From positions 355,823 to 419,822 of the forward strand of contig NZ_CH724168.1 of the NCBI RefSeq assembly GCF_000153285.1: a DNA stretch of 64,000 nucleotides, given 5' to 3'. Shown in pieces: positions 53,721 through 63,660 of this stretch (position 1 is the stretch's first letter; every line of letters begins with the position of its first letter). Made by a program: the position numbers and the translations under genes. The stretch comes from Synechococcus sp. WH 7805 (GTDB lineage: Bacteria > Cyanobacteriota > Cyanobacteriia > PCC-6307 > Cyanobiaceae). The notes under the pieces were generated by a model. It did no database searches. It had not been told where the DNA came from and saw nothing but the letters and a program-made list of their open reading frames with translations.

Positions 53721-56357
53721 GTGACGGCCTCCAAGTCCTCCTCCGCCACCGCGACGGCCTCTGAACGACCGGATCGGTACGATCCCATCGCGCTCGAGCA
53801 GCGCTGGCAGAGCCAGTGGCAACACGACGATCTCTATGCAACCCGTTCACCGGAGCCCGGTCAGAACGCGTTCTATGCCCTTTCGATGTTCCCCTATCCG
53901 TCGGGAACCCTGCACATGGGACATGTGCGCAATTACGTCATTACCGATGTGATTGCCCGGGCTCAACGCATGCGGGGCGATGCCGTTCTTCATCCCATGG
54001 GGTGGGATGCGTTCGGACTCCCCGCTGAGAATGCAGCGATTGAGCGTCAGATCGATCCAGGGATCTGGACCGATCGCAACATTGAACAGATGAAAGCTCA
54101 GCTCGATCGGTTAGGCCTGTCAATCGATTGGTCAAGGGAGCAAGCCACCTGTCATGCCGATTACTACCGGTGGACCCAGTGGCTGTTTTTGGAGCTGCTC
54201 GACCAGGGGTTGGCATACCAGAAAGATGCCACGGTCAATTGGGATCCTGTCGACCAAACCGTTCTCGCCAATGAGCAGGTTGACAGTGAGGGACGTTCCT
54301 GGCGTTCTGGCGCTCTTGTGGAGCAGAAAAATCTCAGGCAGTGGTTCCTGCGGATCACCCACTACGCCGACGCCTTGCTGGATGATCTTGACCTGCTGAA
54401 TGGATGGCCCGAGAGGGTTCGCACAATGCAGGCCAACTGGATCGGTCGATCCATCGGAGCAGAGATTGATTTCCGTGTCAGCGGTCATGACGACGCGTTG
54501 ATCACAGTCTTCACCACACGAGCCGACACGCTGCATGGCGTCAGCTATGTCGTGCTGGCTCCTGAGCATCCGCTGGTTGACGCTCTCACATCGGACAAAC
54601 AGCGCGAGTCCGTCGCCGCTTTTAGAGATCTGGTAAGTGAGCTGAGTGCTGATGAACGCACGGCGGATGACCGTCCCAAGCGAGGTGTGCCCATCGGTGC
54701 CACAGCAGTGAACCCGGTCAACGGTGAATCAATCCCAATTTGGATCGCCGATTACGTTCTCGCCGGCTACGGCACCGGAGCCGTGATGGGTGTCCCAGCC
54801 CATGACGAACGCGATTTTCTGTTTGCACGCACCTACGAACTTCCGGTGAAACGGGTGATCCTGGCCGCCGGTGCCAACGAACATCTCAGTGATGGTGAGG
54901 CATGGACAGGACCGGGGATTCTGTTGAACAGCGGCCGCTTCGATGGCCAGTCAAGTGACGATGCCAGGCAGGCGATCACGGCTCACGGTCACGATCTGGG
55001 ATGGGCCCGACCCAAACGCCAATTCAGGCTGAGGGACTGGCTGATATCGCGCCAGCGCTATTGGGGGTGTCCGATTCCGGTCATTCACTGCGACCACTGT
55101 GGCGCCGTACCCGTTCCAGCGGATCAGCTTCCGGTGACCTTGCCCAAGGATGTGGATCTGCAAGGCAAAGGGGGATCACCCCTGGCCTCCCTGGAATCCT
55201 GGGTGGCCGTGGATTGCCCGACATGCGGGCGACCCGCCCGACGGGAATCGGACACCATGGACACCTTCATGTGCTCATCGTGGTACTTCCTTCGTTTTGC
55301 CGATCCGCACAACATGGAGCGTCCTTTCGATCCTGATGCTGTGGAGCGTTGGCTGCCCGTGCAGCAATACGTCGGCGGTATCGAACACGCGATCCTCCAT
55401 CTTCTCTATTCCCGTTTCTTCACCAAAGCGCTGCGTGATCGTGGCTTATTGAACATCCGCGAACCCTTTGAGCGACTGCTCACGCAGGGGATGGTCCAAG
55501 GTGTGACCTACCGCAATCCCCGCACGGGTCGGTATGTGGCGCCCTCGGAAGTGAGTGACGAGAGCGCACCCAAAGACCCGTTGGACGGCGGCGATCTGGA
55601 GGTGCTGTTCGAGAAGATGTCGAAGTCGAAATACAACGGTGTAGATCCCGCCGCCGTCATCGACCGCTATGGCGCAGACACGGCTCGGATGTTCATTCTG
55701 TTCAAGGCACCCCCTGAAAAAGATCTGGAATGGGATGATGCAGACGTTGAAGGGCAGTTCCGTTTCCTGCAACGGCTCTGGCGCCTGATCGAGAGCGTGC
55801 GCTCAGATCACCAGGATCAGCTTCTCAGCGAGCCTACCGTTGTACCTGAAGGTTCTGTCCTGTCCGAACAGGAGTCTGGGATCCGCCGAGCAGTGCACAC
55901 CGCGATCGAAGCCGTGAGTGACGACCTGAGGGGGGAGTACCAATTCAATACGGCGATTTCGGAGTTGATGAAACTCTCCAATGCCCTTTCAGGATCGCTC
56001 GCTGAAGCATCAAGGAGTGTTCAGGCTGAAGCGATCTCAGCGCTGATCCGCCTTCTCGCTCCGTTTGCCCCCCACTTGGCTGAGGAATTCTGGTTCAGCC
56101 TCGGCGGACAGGGCAGCGTTCATAACCAACCATGGCCGGTGCATGACCCCGCTGCATTAAGACGAGACACCGTGGATCTTGTGATCCAGGTGAAAGGCAA
56201 GGTGCGCGGATCAATCAGCGTTCCGGCTGACTGCAGCAAAGAGAAACTGGAGGAATTGGCTTTGGCCAGTGAAGTGGCGGAGCGATGGTTGGAGGGCAAG
56301 CCACCCCGGCGCGTGATCGTGGTGCCGGGGAAGCTTGTCAATCTGGTGCCGTCCTGA
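53721..56357 (+). CDS. leuS: Leucyl-tRNA synthetase
   Basis: Class I synthetase charging tRNA(Leu). The HIGH-type motif is HMGH at 65-68 in [24 protein letters not shown] carries KMSKS near 633. The CP1 editing domain is present ([31 protein letters not shown]), and the anticodon and C-terminal domains end normally ([13 protein letters not shown]). GTG start. 878 residues. Its stop is six bases from that of pgi on the other strand. Confidence 0.98.
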   Translation: MTASKSSSATATASERPDRYDPIALEQRWQSQWQHDDLYATRSPEPGQNAFYALSMFPYPSGTLHMGHVRNYVITDVIARAQRMRGDAVLHPMGWDAFGLPAENAAIERQIDPGIWTDRNIEQMKAQLDRLGLSIDWSREQATCHADYYRWTQWLFLELLDQGLAYQKDATVNWDPVDQTVLANEQVDSEGRSWRSGALVEQKNLRQWFLRITHYADALLDDLDLLNGWPERVRTMQANWIGRSIGAEIDFRVSGHDDALITVFTTRADTLHGVSYVVLAPEHPLVDALTSDKQRESVAAFRDLVSELSADERTADDRPKRGVPIGATAVNPVNGESIPIWIADYVLAGYGTGAVMGVPAHDERDFLFARTYELPVKRVILAAGANEHLSDGEAWTGPGILLNSGRFDGQSSDDARQAITAHGHDLGWARPKRQFRLRDWLISRQRYWGCPIPVIHCDHCGAVPVPADQLPVTLPKDVDLQGKGGSPLASLESWVAVDCPTCGRPARRESDTMDTFMCSSWYFLRFADPHNMERPFDPDAVERWLPVQQYVGGIEHAILHLLYSRFFTKALRDRGLLNIREPFERLLTQGMVQGVTYRNPRTGRYVAPSEVSDESAPKDPLDGGDLEVLFEKMSKSKYNGVDPAAVIDRYGADTARMFILFKAPPEKDLEWDDADVEGQFRFLQRLWRLIESVRSDHQDQLLSEPTVVPEGSVLSEQESGIRRAVHTAIEAVSDDLRGEYQFNTAISELMKLSNALSGSLAEASRSVQAEAISALIRLLAPFAPHLAEEFWFSLGGQGSVHNQPWPVHDPAALRRDTVDLVIQVKGKVRGSISVPADCSKEKLEELALASEVAERWLEGKPPRRVIVVPGKLVNLVPS

Positions 56358-56363
56358 CCCTGC

Positions 56364-57962
56364 TTATCCCTTAACGAAGCGCAGAGATGCCGGGCTGTCC
56401 CAAGTTCCCTGAGCCTGGTATCCACGGTTGTTTCCAGTCAAATGACGCAGGATCCAGAAGATCGCTTCATCGGATCCCTCCCCGATCGCCTGCTGAATCT
56501 CCAGAACGGAACGGGATGTTCCATCACTGAGCACGTCCTCCACTTGTTTCTGAAGTTTCAGAATCGCAGCGGCTGCTTTCTTCCCTGCCTCAACTCCTGG
56601 CTGGTGATACGCATTGATGTTGACAAGCTCGCCGTAGAAGCCAACAGCACGTTCGAACAGGGCGATGAGCGCCCCGAGTCTGCGGGCATCGAATGTCCGC
56701 ATGCTGATGCTCAAACTTTGACGCCCGCCTTCGGTGAGGGCAGAACGTGTTCCCTGGACAAAACCATCAAGGAAGTCACCAGGACGCTCACCCTTGATTT
56801 CAGGGATGTCTTCAACATCACGCAGAACTTCGATGAAGGTGACGAAGAAGTTATCGACGCCATCGCGAAGCTGCTGAACATAGGCATGCTGATCTGTAGA
56901 ACCTTTGTTTCCATACACAGCGATGCCCTGGTGCGCAATGGCTCCACTGCGATCAAGGCGCTTACCCAGGGACTCCATCACCAACTGCTGCAGATAGCGG
57001 CTGAAGACTTCCAGACGGTCGCGGTAAGGCAGCACCACCATGTCGCGCTTGCCCTTCCCTTCACCTGCGAAGTACCAAGCAGCTGCCATCAGAGCCGCAG
57101 GGTTGCGACGTACATCGGCGAGGCGGGTGGCCTCATCCATCTGAGCAGCTCCGGCCAGAAAATCTCGGATGTCGGTGCCGATCAGCGCACCTGGCAAAAG
57201 ACCGACGGCGCTGGTGATGCTTGTACGCCCACCAACCCAGTCGAACATGTCAAAGCGTTTGAGCCACTTCTCTTTCGAAGCCTGTTGATCAAGAAGGCTT
57301 TGAGACATTGTGATCGCTACAGCCTGAGCCGCCCATTGGCCCCCTAGCGACTCCAAACGGTGTCGCGCTTGTTCCATCCCCAGATGGGGTTCGGGCGTTC
57401 CGCCAGACTTGCTGACGGTGACCACAAGTGTCGTGAGCAGGTTATTTCCCAGTTCGCCGAGCACCCGGCTCATGCCGTTCGGATCGACATTGTCGAAAAA
57501 GTGAAATGGCAGCCCTTGTCCGTTGTCCTGCAAGGCACGGACCATCAGCAGGGGGCCAAGACCGCTACCACCGATGCCAATCCAGAGAATGTCGGTGAAG
57601 GGTTGACCAGTGGGCGACTTGATCTCGCCACTGATGACAGCCTTGCCGAACTGCTCAATATCGTTGACCTCTGAGGCAATGTGCTGGCTGACCTCTGGAT
57701 CGGGTGACAATCGAGGATCGCGAAGCCAGTAGTGGCCTACTTGGCGGTTTTCATCAACATTGGCGATGGCTCCACCCTCGAGCTTCTTCATCGCATCGAA
57801 GGCCTTCTCCAGCGGGGGAGTGAGCTCGTCCAATGCTGCGGAGTTGAGATGCATGCGGCTGACATCCAGCCAAATCCCGAGATCGTCGTGGTACCAGAGG
57901 AGATCGCAGAAGCGTTGCCATTGAATCTGTGTATCAGTGGCGCTGAAATCCGGGAAGCTCAT
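56364..57962 (-). CDS. pgi: Glucose-6-phosphate isomerase
   Basis: Interconverts glucose- and fructose-6-phosphate. Motifs: WIGIGGSGLGPLLMVRALQD, VTVSKSGGTPEPHLG, FDWVGGRTSITSAVGLLP, and KGSTDQHAYVQQLRDG near the active site. I start at ATG 57962 (MSFPDFS), giving 532 residues, the usual cyanobacterial length; an extra frame runs to 57995. It feeds the glgC and oxidative pentose phosphate genes elsewhere in the window. Confidence 0.97.
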   Translation of the reverse strand: MSFPDFSATDTQIQWQRFCDLLWYHDDLGIWLDVSRMHLNSAALDELTPPLEKAFDAMKKLEGGAIANVDENRQVGHYWLRDPRLSPDPEVSQHIASEVNDIEQFGKAVISGEIKSPTGQPFTDILWIGIGGSGLGPLLMVRALQDNGQGLPFHFFDNVDPNGMSRVLGELGNNLLTTLVVTVSKSGGTPEPHLGMEQARHRLESLGGQWAAQAVAITMSQSLLDQQASKEKWLKRFDMFDWVGGRTSITSAVGLLPGALIGTDIRDFLAGAAQMDEATRLADVRRNPAALMAAAWYFAGEGKGKRDMVVLPYRDRLEVFSRYLQQLVMESLGKRLDRSGAIAHQGIAVYGNKGSTDQHAYVQQLRDGVDNFFVTFIEVLRDVEDIPEIKGERPGDFLDGFVQGTRSALTEGGRQSLSISMRTFDARRLGALIALFERAVGFYGELVNINAYHQPGVEAGKKAAAAILKLQKQVEDVLSDGTSRSVLEIQQAIGEGSDEAIFWILRHLTGNNRGYQAQGTWDSPASLRFVKG

Positions 57963-58044
57963 CACGAGGTGCATGCACGCTCTGAAGGTATCCACAATCC
58001 GCTTGGCTGCCCATCAAATGGAACACCGGCGCTAATCTCCGAAC

Positions 58045-58869
58045 ATGTCCACAGACAGGTCTCCGGTTCGGGTTGTCTCCATCCGTGGAGTTCTCTGCGG
58101 TGCCGCTGCGCTGGCAGCAACTTGCCTGGCATTTCATTCGTCGTTGCGTCCGATCTCTCTTTCGGATCTCTCTTCGCGTTCATCGAAGCAAGCTCGAGAT
58201 CAGTCCTCACCCGGTGAACTCAATCCGGACCCAACTGATTTCAGTGTGGAGGAACTGGAGCTCCTGCAGCGCCGTTTTGGTGTACATGGTCCCCAGACCC
58301 CTCTGGCTCAGCTCTTCACCCGAGGAGTAGATCAGTTACAGCCACTTCGCGCCAACACACTCTCCAGGTTGAGGAGTTTGAAACCTGTGATTCAGCGGGA
58401 GGCTTCCCGCCATCGCATCAACCCGATGTTGATCACAGCCATACTCTTTGATGAAATTCAGCACTCAAAGCCTGGAGAAGATCTTCCTTTCGTAGTGCAT
58501 TCCGGGTTGGTTGATACCCATGGACCAGCTCAACTTGGGATCAGTGAACTGATTCACCAGGGCCGCTTACCTGCAGAACCCACCCCCAAACAGATCAGCG
58601 AAGCCCGAGATCTGCTGATGAATCCTGATGCCAACATCGAGCTCCTGGCAGCGAAATTGTCGAGAATCAAAAATGAGCTTGGTCTCAACCAAGGATCGAT
58701 CTTGATCGCTAGTCGCTCCTATGTGGATGCGAAGGCCATTGCCACCCTGGCCTATTTGCACAATGGAAAACTTGATTATCCGGCCAGGATTTTGCGCTAC
58801 ATGCAAGATCCTGCTCTGCATGGCCTCATTTACAGCGTTCGCCAACCGGCGAAGCCTTACCTCATCTAA
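58045..58869 (+). CDS. Exported lysozyme-fold-like hypothetical protein
   Basis: Signal or anchor sequence near the start (GVLCGAAALAATCLAFHSS), a serine-rich linker, then a helical domain. The pattern REASRHRINPMLITAILFDE, the later GPAQLGISELIHQG, and ATLAYLHNGKLDYPARILRY resembles the E-x(n)-GPxQ layout of lysozyme-like transglycosylases. I infer a peptidoglycan-related role. It faces an amidase gene across the stop codons. No specific family is assigned. Confidence 0.75.
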   Translation: MSTDRSPVRVVSIRGVLCGAAALAATCLAFHSSLRPISLSDLSSRSSKQARDQSSPGELNPDPTDFSVEELELLQRRFGVHGPQTPLAQLFTRGVDQLQPLRANTLSRLRSLKPVIQREASRHRINPMLITAILFDEIQHSKPGEDLPFVVHSGLVDTHGPAQLGISELIHQGRLPAEPTPKQISEARDLLMNPDANIELLAAKLSRIKNELGLNQGSILIASRSYVDAKAIATLAYLHNGKLDYPARILRYMQDPALHGLIYSVRQPAKPYLI

Positions 58870-58894
58870 TGGTCATCCCTAATAGATGATTGTT
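58868..58894. terminator. Possible bidirectional hairpin between convergent genes
   Basis: AATGGTCATC can pair with GATGATTGTT (ten pairs, three of them wobble) around CCTAATA. It spans the two stop codons of the facing genes. There is no T-run, so this is tentative. Confidence 0.3.
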
Positions 58895-59801
58895 AAGTGC
58901 AAAGCTTTCCAAGAGCTGCCAATCGAATTTGAAGGTCACTCCAGGAGAAACTACGTGGGTCCCCACGCTCTCCGCCAAGGTCCACATGCTGATGCGTGGT
59001 GATGGCTGCGGGCTGAAACCCAAAGCGTTCCATCCATTCGTCGAGAACAAGAGCCATGGCGTCATATTGCGCCTGGGTATAACCACTGTGACGTCTATCA
59101 TTATCATGACCATCGTTGGGTGTTTCCAGACTCAAATGAAGCGCGAAGTTATTCACTGAACCTTGGAATTTTGCATTGGTGACAGCCCATTCGCCAAGGA
59201 ACGACGAGTAACCAGCACCGAAGGCCCGCTGAAGGGGATCAACGAGATCCACAATTGAGCCATCTAAACCAATCAAGGTGTGATAGCTGACCTGATCCTC
59301 ATCACGGGGATGGGGCGTCAGGAACGTGTTAATGGCGGACCCAAGTGAATAAACAGTTTCATGCAACACCACCACCCTCGGATCGGGGTTGAGTGGTTGC
59401 CCCCATGGATTGCGTCGATAGCGGCTTCCGAAGTTGCTCGGATCGGCGGGGATGTTCTTCCGCTCTTCAGCAAGAGAGAGCTTGCGTTTCAGCAAACGCT
59501 CTCTCACGTTTGGATCAATTCCGGAACACTGGCGGGCCAATGGAGAGGCCCAGGCCAGAGCCTTCGGAGGAACGGGTGGCTCACCCTTGATGGTTCGGCC
59601 GGAATCCTTGTCCTTGCCAACCTCATTGAGAAGGTCAAGCAGAGAAGGGCGCCTCGCTCCTCTGTCTTTTTCCGCTGTGACACCAACCAGAGCCACGACC
59701 ACAAGCAGTGTGGCCGTACTGACCAGGACGATCCCCACACCGGGACGATGCAACCGCTTCAACACGGCTGCCAGGTTCTTTCTCAGAGAAAGGCGAACCA
59801 T
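58893..59801 (-). CDS. N-acetylmuramoyl-L-alanine amidase (Amidase_2 family)
   Basis: Zinc amidase cleaving the bond between muramic acid and the peptide. N-terminal membrane anchor (GIVLVSTATLLVVVALVGVTA), linker, then the catalytic domain: VVLHETVYS, SYHTLIGLDGSIVDLVD, ALHLSLETPNDGHDND and TTHQHVDLGGERGDP, which place the zinc histidines. Length 302. Its start overlaps the end of the M61 peptidase gene by 19 bases. Confidence 0.9.
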   Translation of the reverse strand: MVRLSLRKNLAAVLKRLHRPGVGIVLVSTATLLVVVALVGVTAEKDRGARRPSLLDLLNEVGKDKDSGRTIKGEPPVPPKALAWASPLARQCSGIDPNVRERLLKRKLSLAEERKNIPADPSNFGSRYRRNPWGQPLNPDPRVVVLHETVYSLGSAINTFLTPHPRDEDQVSYHTLIGLDGSIVDLVDPLQRAFGAGYSSFLGEWAVTNAKFQGSVNNFALHLSLETPNDGHDNDRRHSGYTQAQYDAMALVLDEWMERFGFQPAAITTHQHVDLGGERGDPRSFSWSDLQIRLAALGKLCT

Positions 59802-61486
59802 TGATCGCGGAGAGAACGTGCAGCCAGTGATGCACCAGGATCCCAGGCCAGTTCATGTCGGTCCACCCCTGGATCGTCGAGTGAGAGTTCCGTGGTTCTG
59901 AGGAGACCCCTACGGCTGTAGGTCACCTTGAGGGTTGAGTTGCCATGCAAAAGCTCTGAACAGCGTTGAACCGAGCTGCATCGCCAGTCACGCAGTGCGA
60001 TCAGTTCATCTCCCGCCACCAACCCTCCCCTTTGAGCCGGACCATCGACTTCGGTGCGATCAATCCAGACACGCCCCTGACGTTCACGAATCAGCCAGCC
60101 AGCTGAGGGTGTTTGGTCACGCACAGGATTGAGTGATAAGCCAATCATCTGGAGGCTCGCCTCGATCGGCAGTGCCGAGTGACCATCCAGCCAAACCGGC
60201 AGCAGTGTCTCAAGATCCTTGGAATACTCGCTCAAACAGTTGATTAGATCAGTGCGTCGGTAACCCCGTCCATGGACACCGAAGCGCTTCCAGAGACATC
60301 GCAACACCTTTGCAAGTGAGTGCTGCGATTGACGCAGATGAACATCAAGGCAAAAGGCCAACGCTGTTCCCAGTCGGTAGTAACTGATCTGACTGTGAGC
60401 ATTCGCTGGTGTCTGCTTGTAGAGCCTCACCCACGCTTCCCTGGAACTGTCGGCGAGCGATTGAATGGCGTAACCAGGATTCAGCAGCACATGGGAGAGA
60501 TCGGCGCCTAAGTCCTTGAGAAGATCAAGGCGAGAGGAGAGTCCAGCAAGCAGTGGAAGGGCAAGATCGAAGTAACTCGTGACTCCTTCTGCGAACCAGA
60601 GGCCATCACTGATGATGGGCCTGTCGTAGCGATAAGGAATGAACTCGCTGGGACGGAGTCTGCGCACATTCCACTGGTGCAGATATTCATGGCCGACAAG
60701 TTGAAGAAGCTTGCGATAACCGCCTGGCTCCTGAAGGGTCGGCCAGGGAAACTGCATCACAGAGGAATTGTCATGTTCTAGGCCTCCATAACCTTGTTCC
60801 AAAGACTGGATCACGATCTGATACTCCTGATCAGCCGGCGGTTCTGAATCAACGAGATCGCAGACGGCCGTGCAAACAGCCTCGAGATCGTGCTTGAACC
60901 CAGACGGCCAGCCGAATGGCGGGGATCCGATCAGGATCAGTTGATGATCGTGCCCGCGAACGCTGAGCCTCTCGGGATGAAAGGTGCCGGCATGAACCGG
61001 AGCATCCACAAGCTGATCAAAATCCTTGGCCAAAAACACCGAGCCGATCGAATCCTGCGGCAGCGGAACCGCCACAGACCAATGCTCTGGTACTGACACC
61101 TGAAGGCGATGTTCATTCCAACGTTCACCTTCAACCAACATCACCACAGCGGGGAGACTGAGAGACGCGAAATCGGGGTCTAAGTGATTGGTGCGCACCG
61201 TGAGCTGCCTGGCCTCAAGCCGGTAGCGAATGCACAACGGCTCGCCTGGATGACACGTGAATTCCCAGCGTTCTGGTGAACGCTGTTCCAAATGCAGAAC
61301 TCGATCCCCCTGGATTGCTGAGAGGCTGTGGAGGTGTTGGGAAGGATCACGAACTGTGTAAGAGCCTGGCGTCCAGACAGGGAGCGACAGGGTCTGCAAG
61401 GACAGTTGTGGCGTCCAATGCAACGCAACATCGAACGTCTGAGTGGCCGGATTGGTGAGATCCAGTTGGATGTTGACGCCTGCCAT
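59783..61486 (-). CDS. M61-family (glycyl aminopeptidase-like) metallopeptidase with PDZ domain
   Basis: Zinc peptidase. The HExxH motif is HEYLH at 266-270, and the third ligand is probably E300 in FAEGVTSYFDL. N-terminal beta domain (PVWTPGSYTVRDPSQHL), catalytic gluzincin domain, then a PDZ domain near 455-545 (AGWLIRERQGRVWI, QRGGLVAGDELIAL). 567 residues, no clear signal peptide. It starts one base inside the DUF1257 stop (TGATG). Confidence 0.93.
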   Translation of the reverse strand: MAGVNIQLDLTNPATQTFDVALHWTPQLSLQTLSLPVWTPGSYTVRDPSQHLHSLSAIQGDRVLHLEQRSPERWEFTCHPGEPLCIRYRLEARQLTVRTNHLDPDFASLSLPAVVMLVEGERWNEHRLQVSVPEHWSVAVPLPQDSIGSVFLAKDFDQLVDAPVHAGTFHPERLSVRGHDHQLILIGSPPFGWPSGFKHDLEAVCTAVCDLVDSEPPADQEYQIVIQSLEQGYGGLEHDNSSVMQFPWPTLQEPGGYRKLLQLVGHEYLHQWNVRRLRPSEFIPYRYDRPIISDGLWFAEGVTSYFDLALPLLAGLSSRLDLLKDLGADLSHVLLNPGYAIQSLADSSREAWVRLYKQTPANAHSQISYYRLGTALAFCLDVHLRQSQHSLAKVLRCLWKRFGVHGRGYRRTDLINCLSEYSKDLETLLPVWLDGHSALPIEASLQMIGLSLNPVRDQTPSAGWLIRERQGRVWIDRTEVDGPAQRGGLVAGDELIALRDWRCSSVQRCSELLHGNSTLKVTYSRRGLLRTTELSLDDPGVDRHELAWDPGASLAARSLRDQWFAFL

Positions 61487-61863
61487 CAGCTCCTGACGGA
61501 TGCTGGCGTTAGGAACCTGATCTGTTCATCAACACTGGCCACGGCAAGGTTCTGATGGTCGGCATTACGTAGCGCCTGCTGCAAGGCATAGCGACGCAGA
61601 ACCAGGCTCAGGATCCGCTCCGCAGAAACGGCCGGCAACGGGCTGCCGAGATCCACCACAACATCGAGGGAGTCGTGATTTCGGTTCCAGGTCCAGCCAA
61701 GGGCCAATCCCATGGAATGCGTGGCCGCAAGAGCCATGTTGTGGGGCGTTCCGAACGAACAGATCTGTCCTTCGAGCTCCACGTCGAAACCTTCAGCACG
61801 CAATGCTGAGGCCAGCAGATCGAGATCGTTGATCAGTGTGGGCAGGATGGAGAGATGGGACAT
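61486..61863 (-). CDS. ycf35: DUF1257 (Ycf35-like) protein
   Basis: A 125-residue cytosolic protein of the DUF1257 family found in cyanobacteria and red-algal plastids. It reads MSHLSILPTLINDLDLLASA, then FGTPHNMALAATHSMGLALGW and ILSLVLRRYALQQAL. The function is not known. First gene of a minus-strand set with the M61 peptidase and the amidase. Its start lies only 10 bases from the purN start on the opposite strand. Confidence 0.88.
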   Translation of the reverse strand: MSHLSILPTLINDLDLLASALRAEGFDVELEGQICSFGTPHNMALAATHSMGLALGWTWNRNHDSLDVVVDLGSPLPAVSAERILSLVLRRYALQQALRNADHQNLAVASVDEQIRFLTPASVRS

Positions 61864-61872
61864 GAAATCCGA

Positions 61873-62565
61873 ATGCCCGCTTTTTTAGACACTAGCCAGG
61901 TCCATGAAGAAGATCCCACTGAATTCATTGTTCCGGCACTCGGATCCTGGCCACGGTTTACGCCGCCGCTCCGAATCGGCGTCATGGCATCCGGCTCTGG
62001 CAGCAATTTCGAAGCTCTTTACAAGGCGACGACACAGGGACGCCTCGATGCATCGTTGCGATTGCTGATTGTGAACAACCCGAACTGCGGAGCCAAGGAA
62101 CGGGCTGCTCGTCTTCAGATTCCCTGCCAGCTCATTGATCACCGACTTCACAGCACCCGTGAATCCCTGGACCTCGCCCTGGTGTCTGCGTTCCAGGCTG
62201 CCGATGTCGAAGCCGTGGTGATGGCTGGTTGGATGCGAATCGTCACGCCGACGTTGATTGACGCCTATCCCGGCAGGCTGATCAATCTCCACCCTTCTCT
62301 CCTTCCCTCGTTCAAAGGATTGGATGCCGTTGGTCAAGCCCTCGCCGCAGGGGTCAGGATCAGCGGATGCAGCGTCCATCACGTTCAGGCCGATGTGGAC
62401 TCAGGAACAGTGATTGCTCAGGCAGCAGTCCCTGTCTACGCAAGCGATGATAAAAATGCTCTCTCCAGGCGCATTCAGAGGCAAGAGCATCGGCTCCTTC
62501 CCTGGGCCACAGCGTTAGCGGGCTTGCAATGGAGAGACGAGGGAGATGCAGAGGTTCAGGGATAG
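61873..62565 (+). CDS. purN: Phosphoribosylglycinamide formyltransferase
   Basis: Third step of purine synthesis, using 10-formyltetrahydrofolate. Motifs: GVMASGSGSNFEAL, IVNNPNCGAKERA, AGWMRIVTPTLI, the active-site INLHPSLLPSFKG, and SGCSVHHVQADVDSGTVI. It has a 30-residue N-terminal lead-in. I start at ATG 61873; an earlier in-frame ATG (61855) lies inside the DUF1257 start. Convergent with argC, overlapping by 10 bases. Confidence 0.95.
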   Translation: MPAFLDTSQVHEEDPTEFIVPALGSWPRFTPPLRIGVMASGSGSNFEALYKATTQGRLDASLRLLIVNNPNCGAKERAARLQIPCQLIDHRLHSTRESLDLALVSAFQAADVEAVVMAGWMRIVTPTLIDAYPGRLINLHPSLLPSFKGLDAVGQALAAGVRISGCSVHHVQADVDSGTVIAQAAVPVYASDDKNALSRRIQRQEHRLLPWATALAGLQWRDEGDAEVQG

Positions 62566-63620
62566 AACGGTGTCAGTGGAAGCCCTTCGGTGGATTTCAG
62601 ACCGGCCATCAGGTTTAGGCACTGAAGGCCTTGGCCGGCCTGGCCCTTAAGAAGATTGTCAACAGCGCTCATCAGCACGAGACGACCAGTTCTTGTATCC
62701 ACCTGTACCGAAAGCATGGCTCGGTTGGTGTGTTTGGCCCATTTGGTCGCTGGATAGGTTCCTACGGGAAGAACCTCCACGCAGGGATGCTGCTGGTAAA
62801 CGGTCTCCAGCACAGTTGTGCAGTCCTCTGCTGTTAGTCCCGGATCTCTCAACCTGGCGTAGACGGTTGAAAGAAGCCCTCGCACCATCGGTACAAGATG
62901 GGGCGTGAACTGAAGTTGGATGGGGCAGCCTGCAACGTTGCTAGCCAACTGTTCGATTTCAGAGGTGTGGCGGTGACCGATCACGCCATAAGGGGCAATC
63001 GATTCAGACGCCTCGGCAAGAAGAAGGTGTTCCTTCGCGGCTCGCCCTCCACCTGACGTCCCTGTTTTTGCATCGATAATTAAGCCATCACTCTCGATCA
63101 ATCCCTGCTTGAGGAAAGGGAGTAGTGGCAAGAGACTTGCTGTCGGGAAACAGCCCGGCGCAGCAACCAACCGAGCATTGGCAATGTCCTGGTGATGCCA
63201 TTCGGGCAGACCGTAGATGGCCTCCTCGCAGAGATCATGGTCTGTTCTTGCTGCGCTCCTGGCCTCCTGCACATACACGGAGGACCAGTGGTCAAGCGAT
63301 TTGTAGCGATAGTCCGCGGACAGATCGACCACCCTCACACCTCGCTCCAGCAAAGGTGGAACCAACTTGCTGGCCAGTCCGTTGGGCAAGCTCAGCACAG
63401 CGAAATCTGACGTTGAAGCGATGCGATCCGGGTCCGCAGCTTCAACGATCGGATCACCATCCAGTGGGAGAAATGGGCAGATCTCCTTCCAGGGACGGCC
63501 AGCAGAGCGCTCGCCAGCCAGAAAGCTCACCTGAAATGAGGGGTGCTCTTTGAGAAGGCGCAAGGTCTGGAGCCCTCCATATCCCGAGGCACCCACCACG
63601 GCAACCCGTTGATTCACCAT
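62556..63620 (-). CDS. argC: N-acetyl-gamma-glutamyl-phosphate reductase
   Basis: Third step of arginine synthesis. Rossmann start VAVVGASGYGGLQTLRLL, catalytic cysteine in VAAPGCFPTASLLPL, and the downstream GTSGGGRAAKEHLLLAEASE. 354 residues, normal. Divergent from ribBA with a 40-base gap. Confidence 0.97.
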   Translation of the reverse strand: MVNQRVAVVGASGYGGLQTLRLLKEHPSFQVSFLAGERSAGRPWKEICPFLPLDGDPIVEAADPDRIASTSDFAVLSLPNGLASKLVPPLLERGVRVVDLSADYRYKSLDHWSSVYVQEARSAARTDHDLCEEAIYGLPEWHHQDIANARLVAAPGCFPTASLLPLLPFLKQGLIESDGLIIDAKTGTSGGGRAAKEHLLLAEASESIAPYGVIGHRHTSEIEQLASNVAGCPIQLQFTPHLVPMVRGLLSTVYARLRDPGLTAEDCTTVLETVYQQHPCVEVLPVGTYPATKWAKHTNRAMLSVQVDTRTGRLVLMSAVDNLLKGQAGQGLQCLNLMAGLKSTEGLPLTPFYP

Positions 63621-63660
63621 CCCTGCGCCAACACATCAACTGATCGTACCGGCGTCGATA

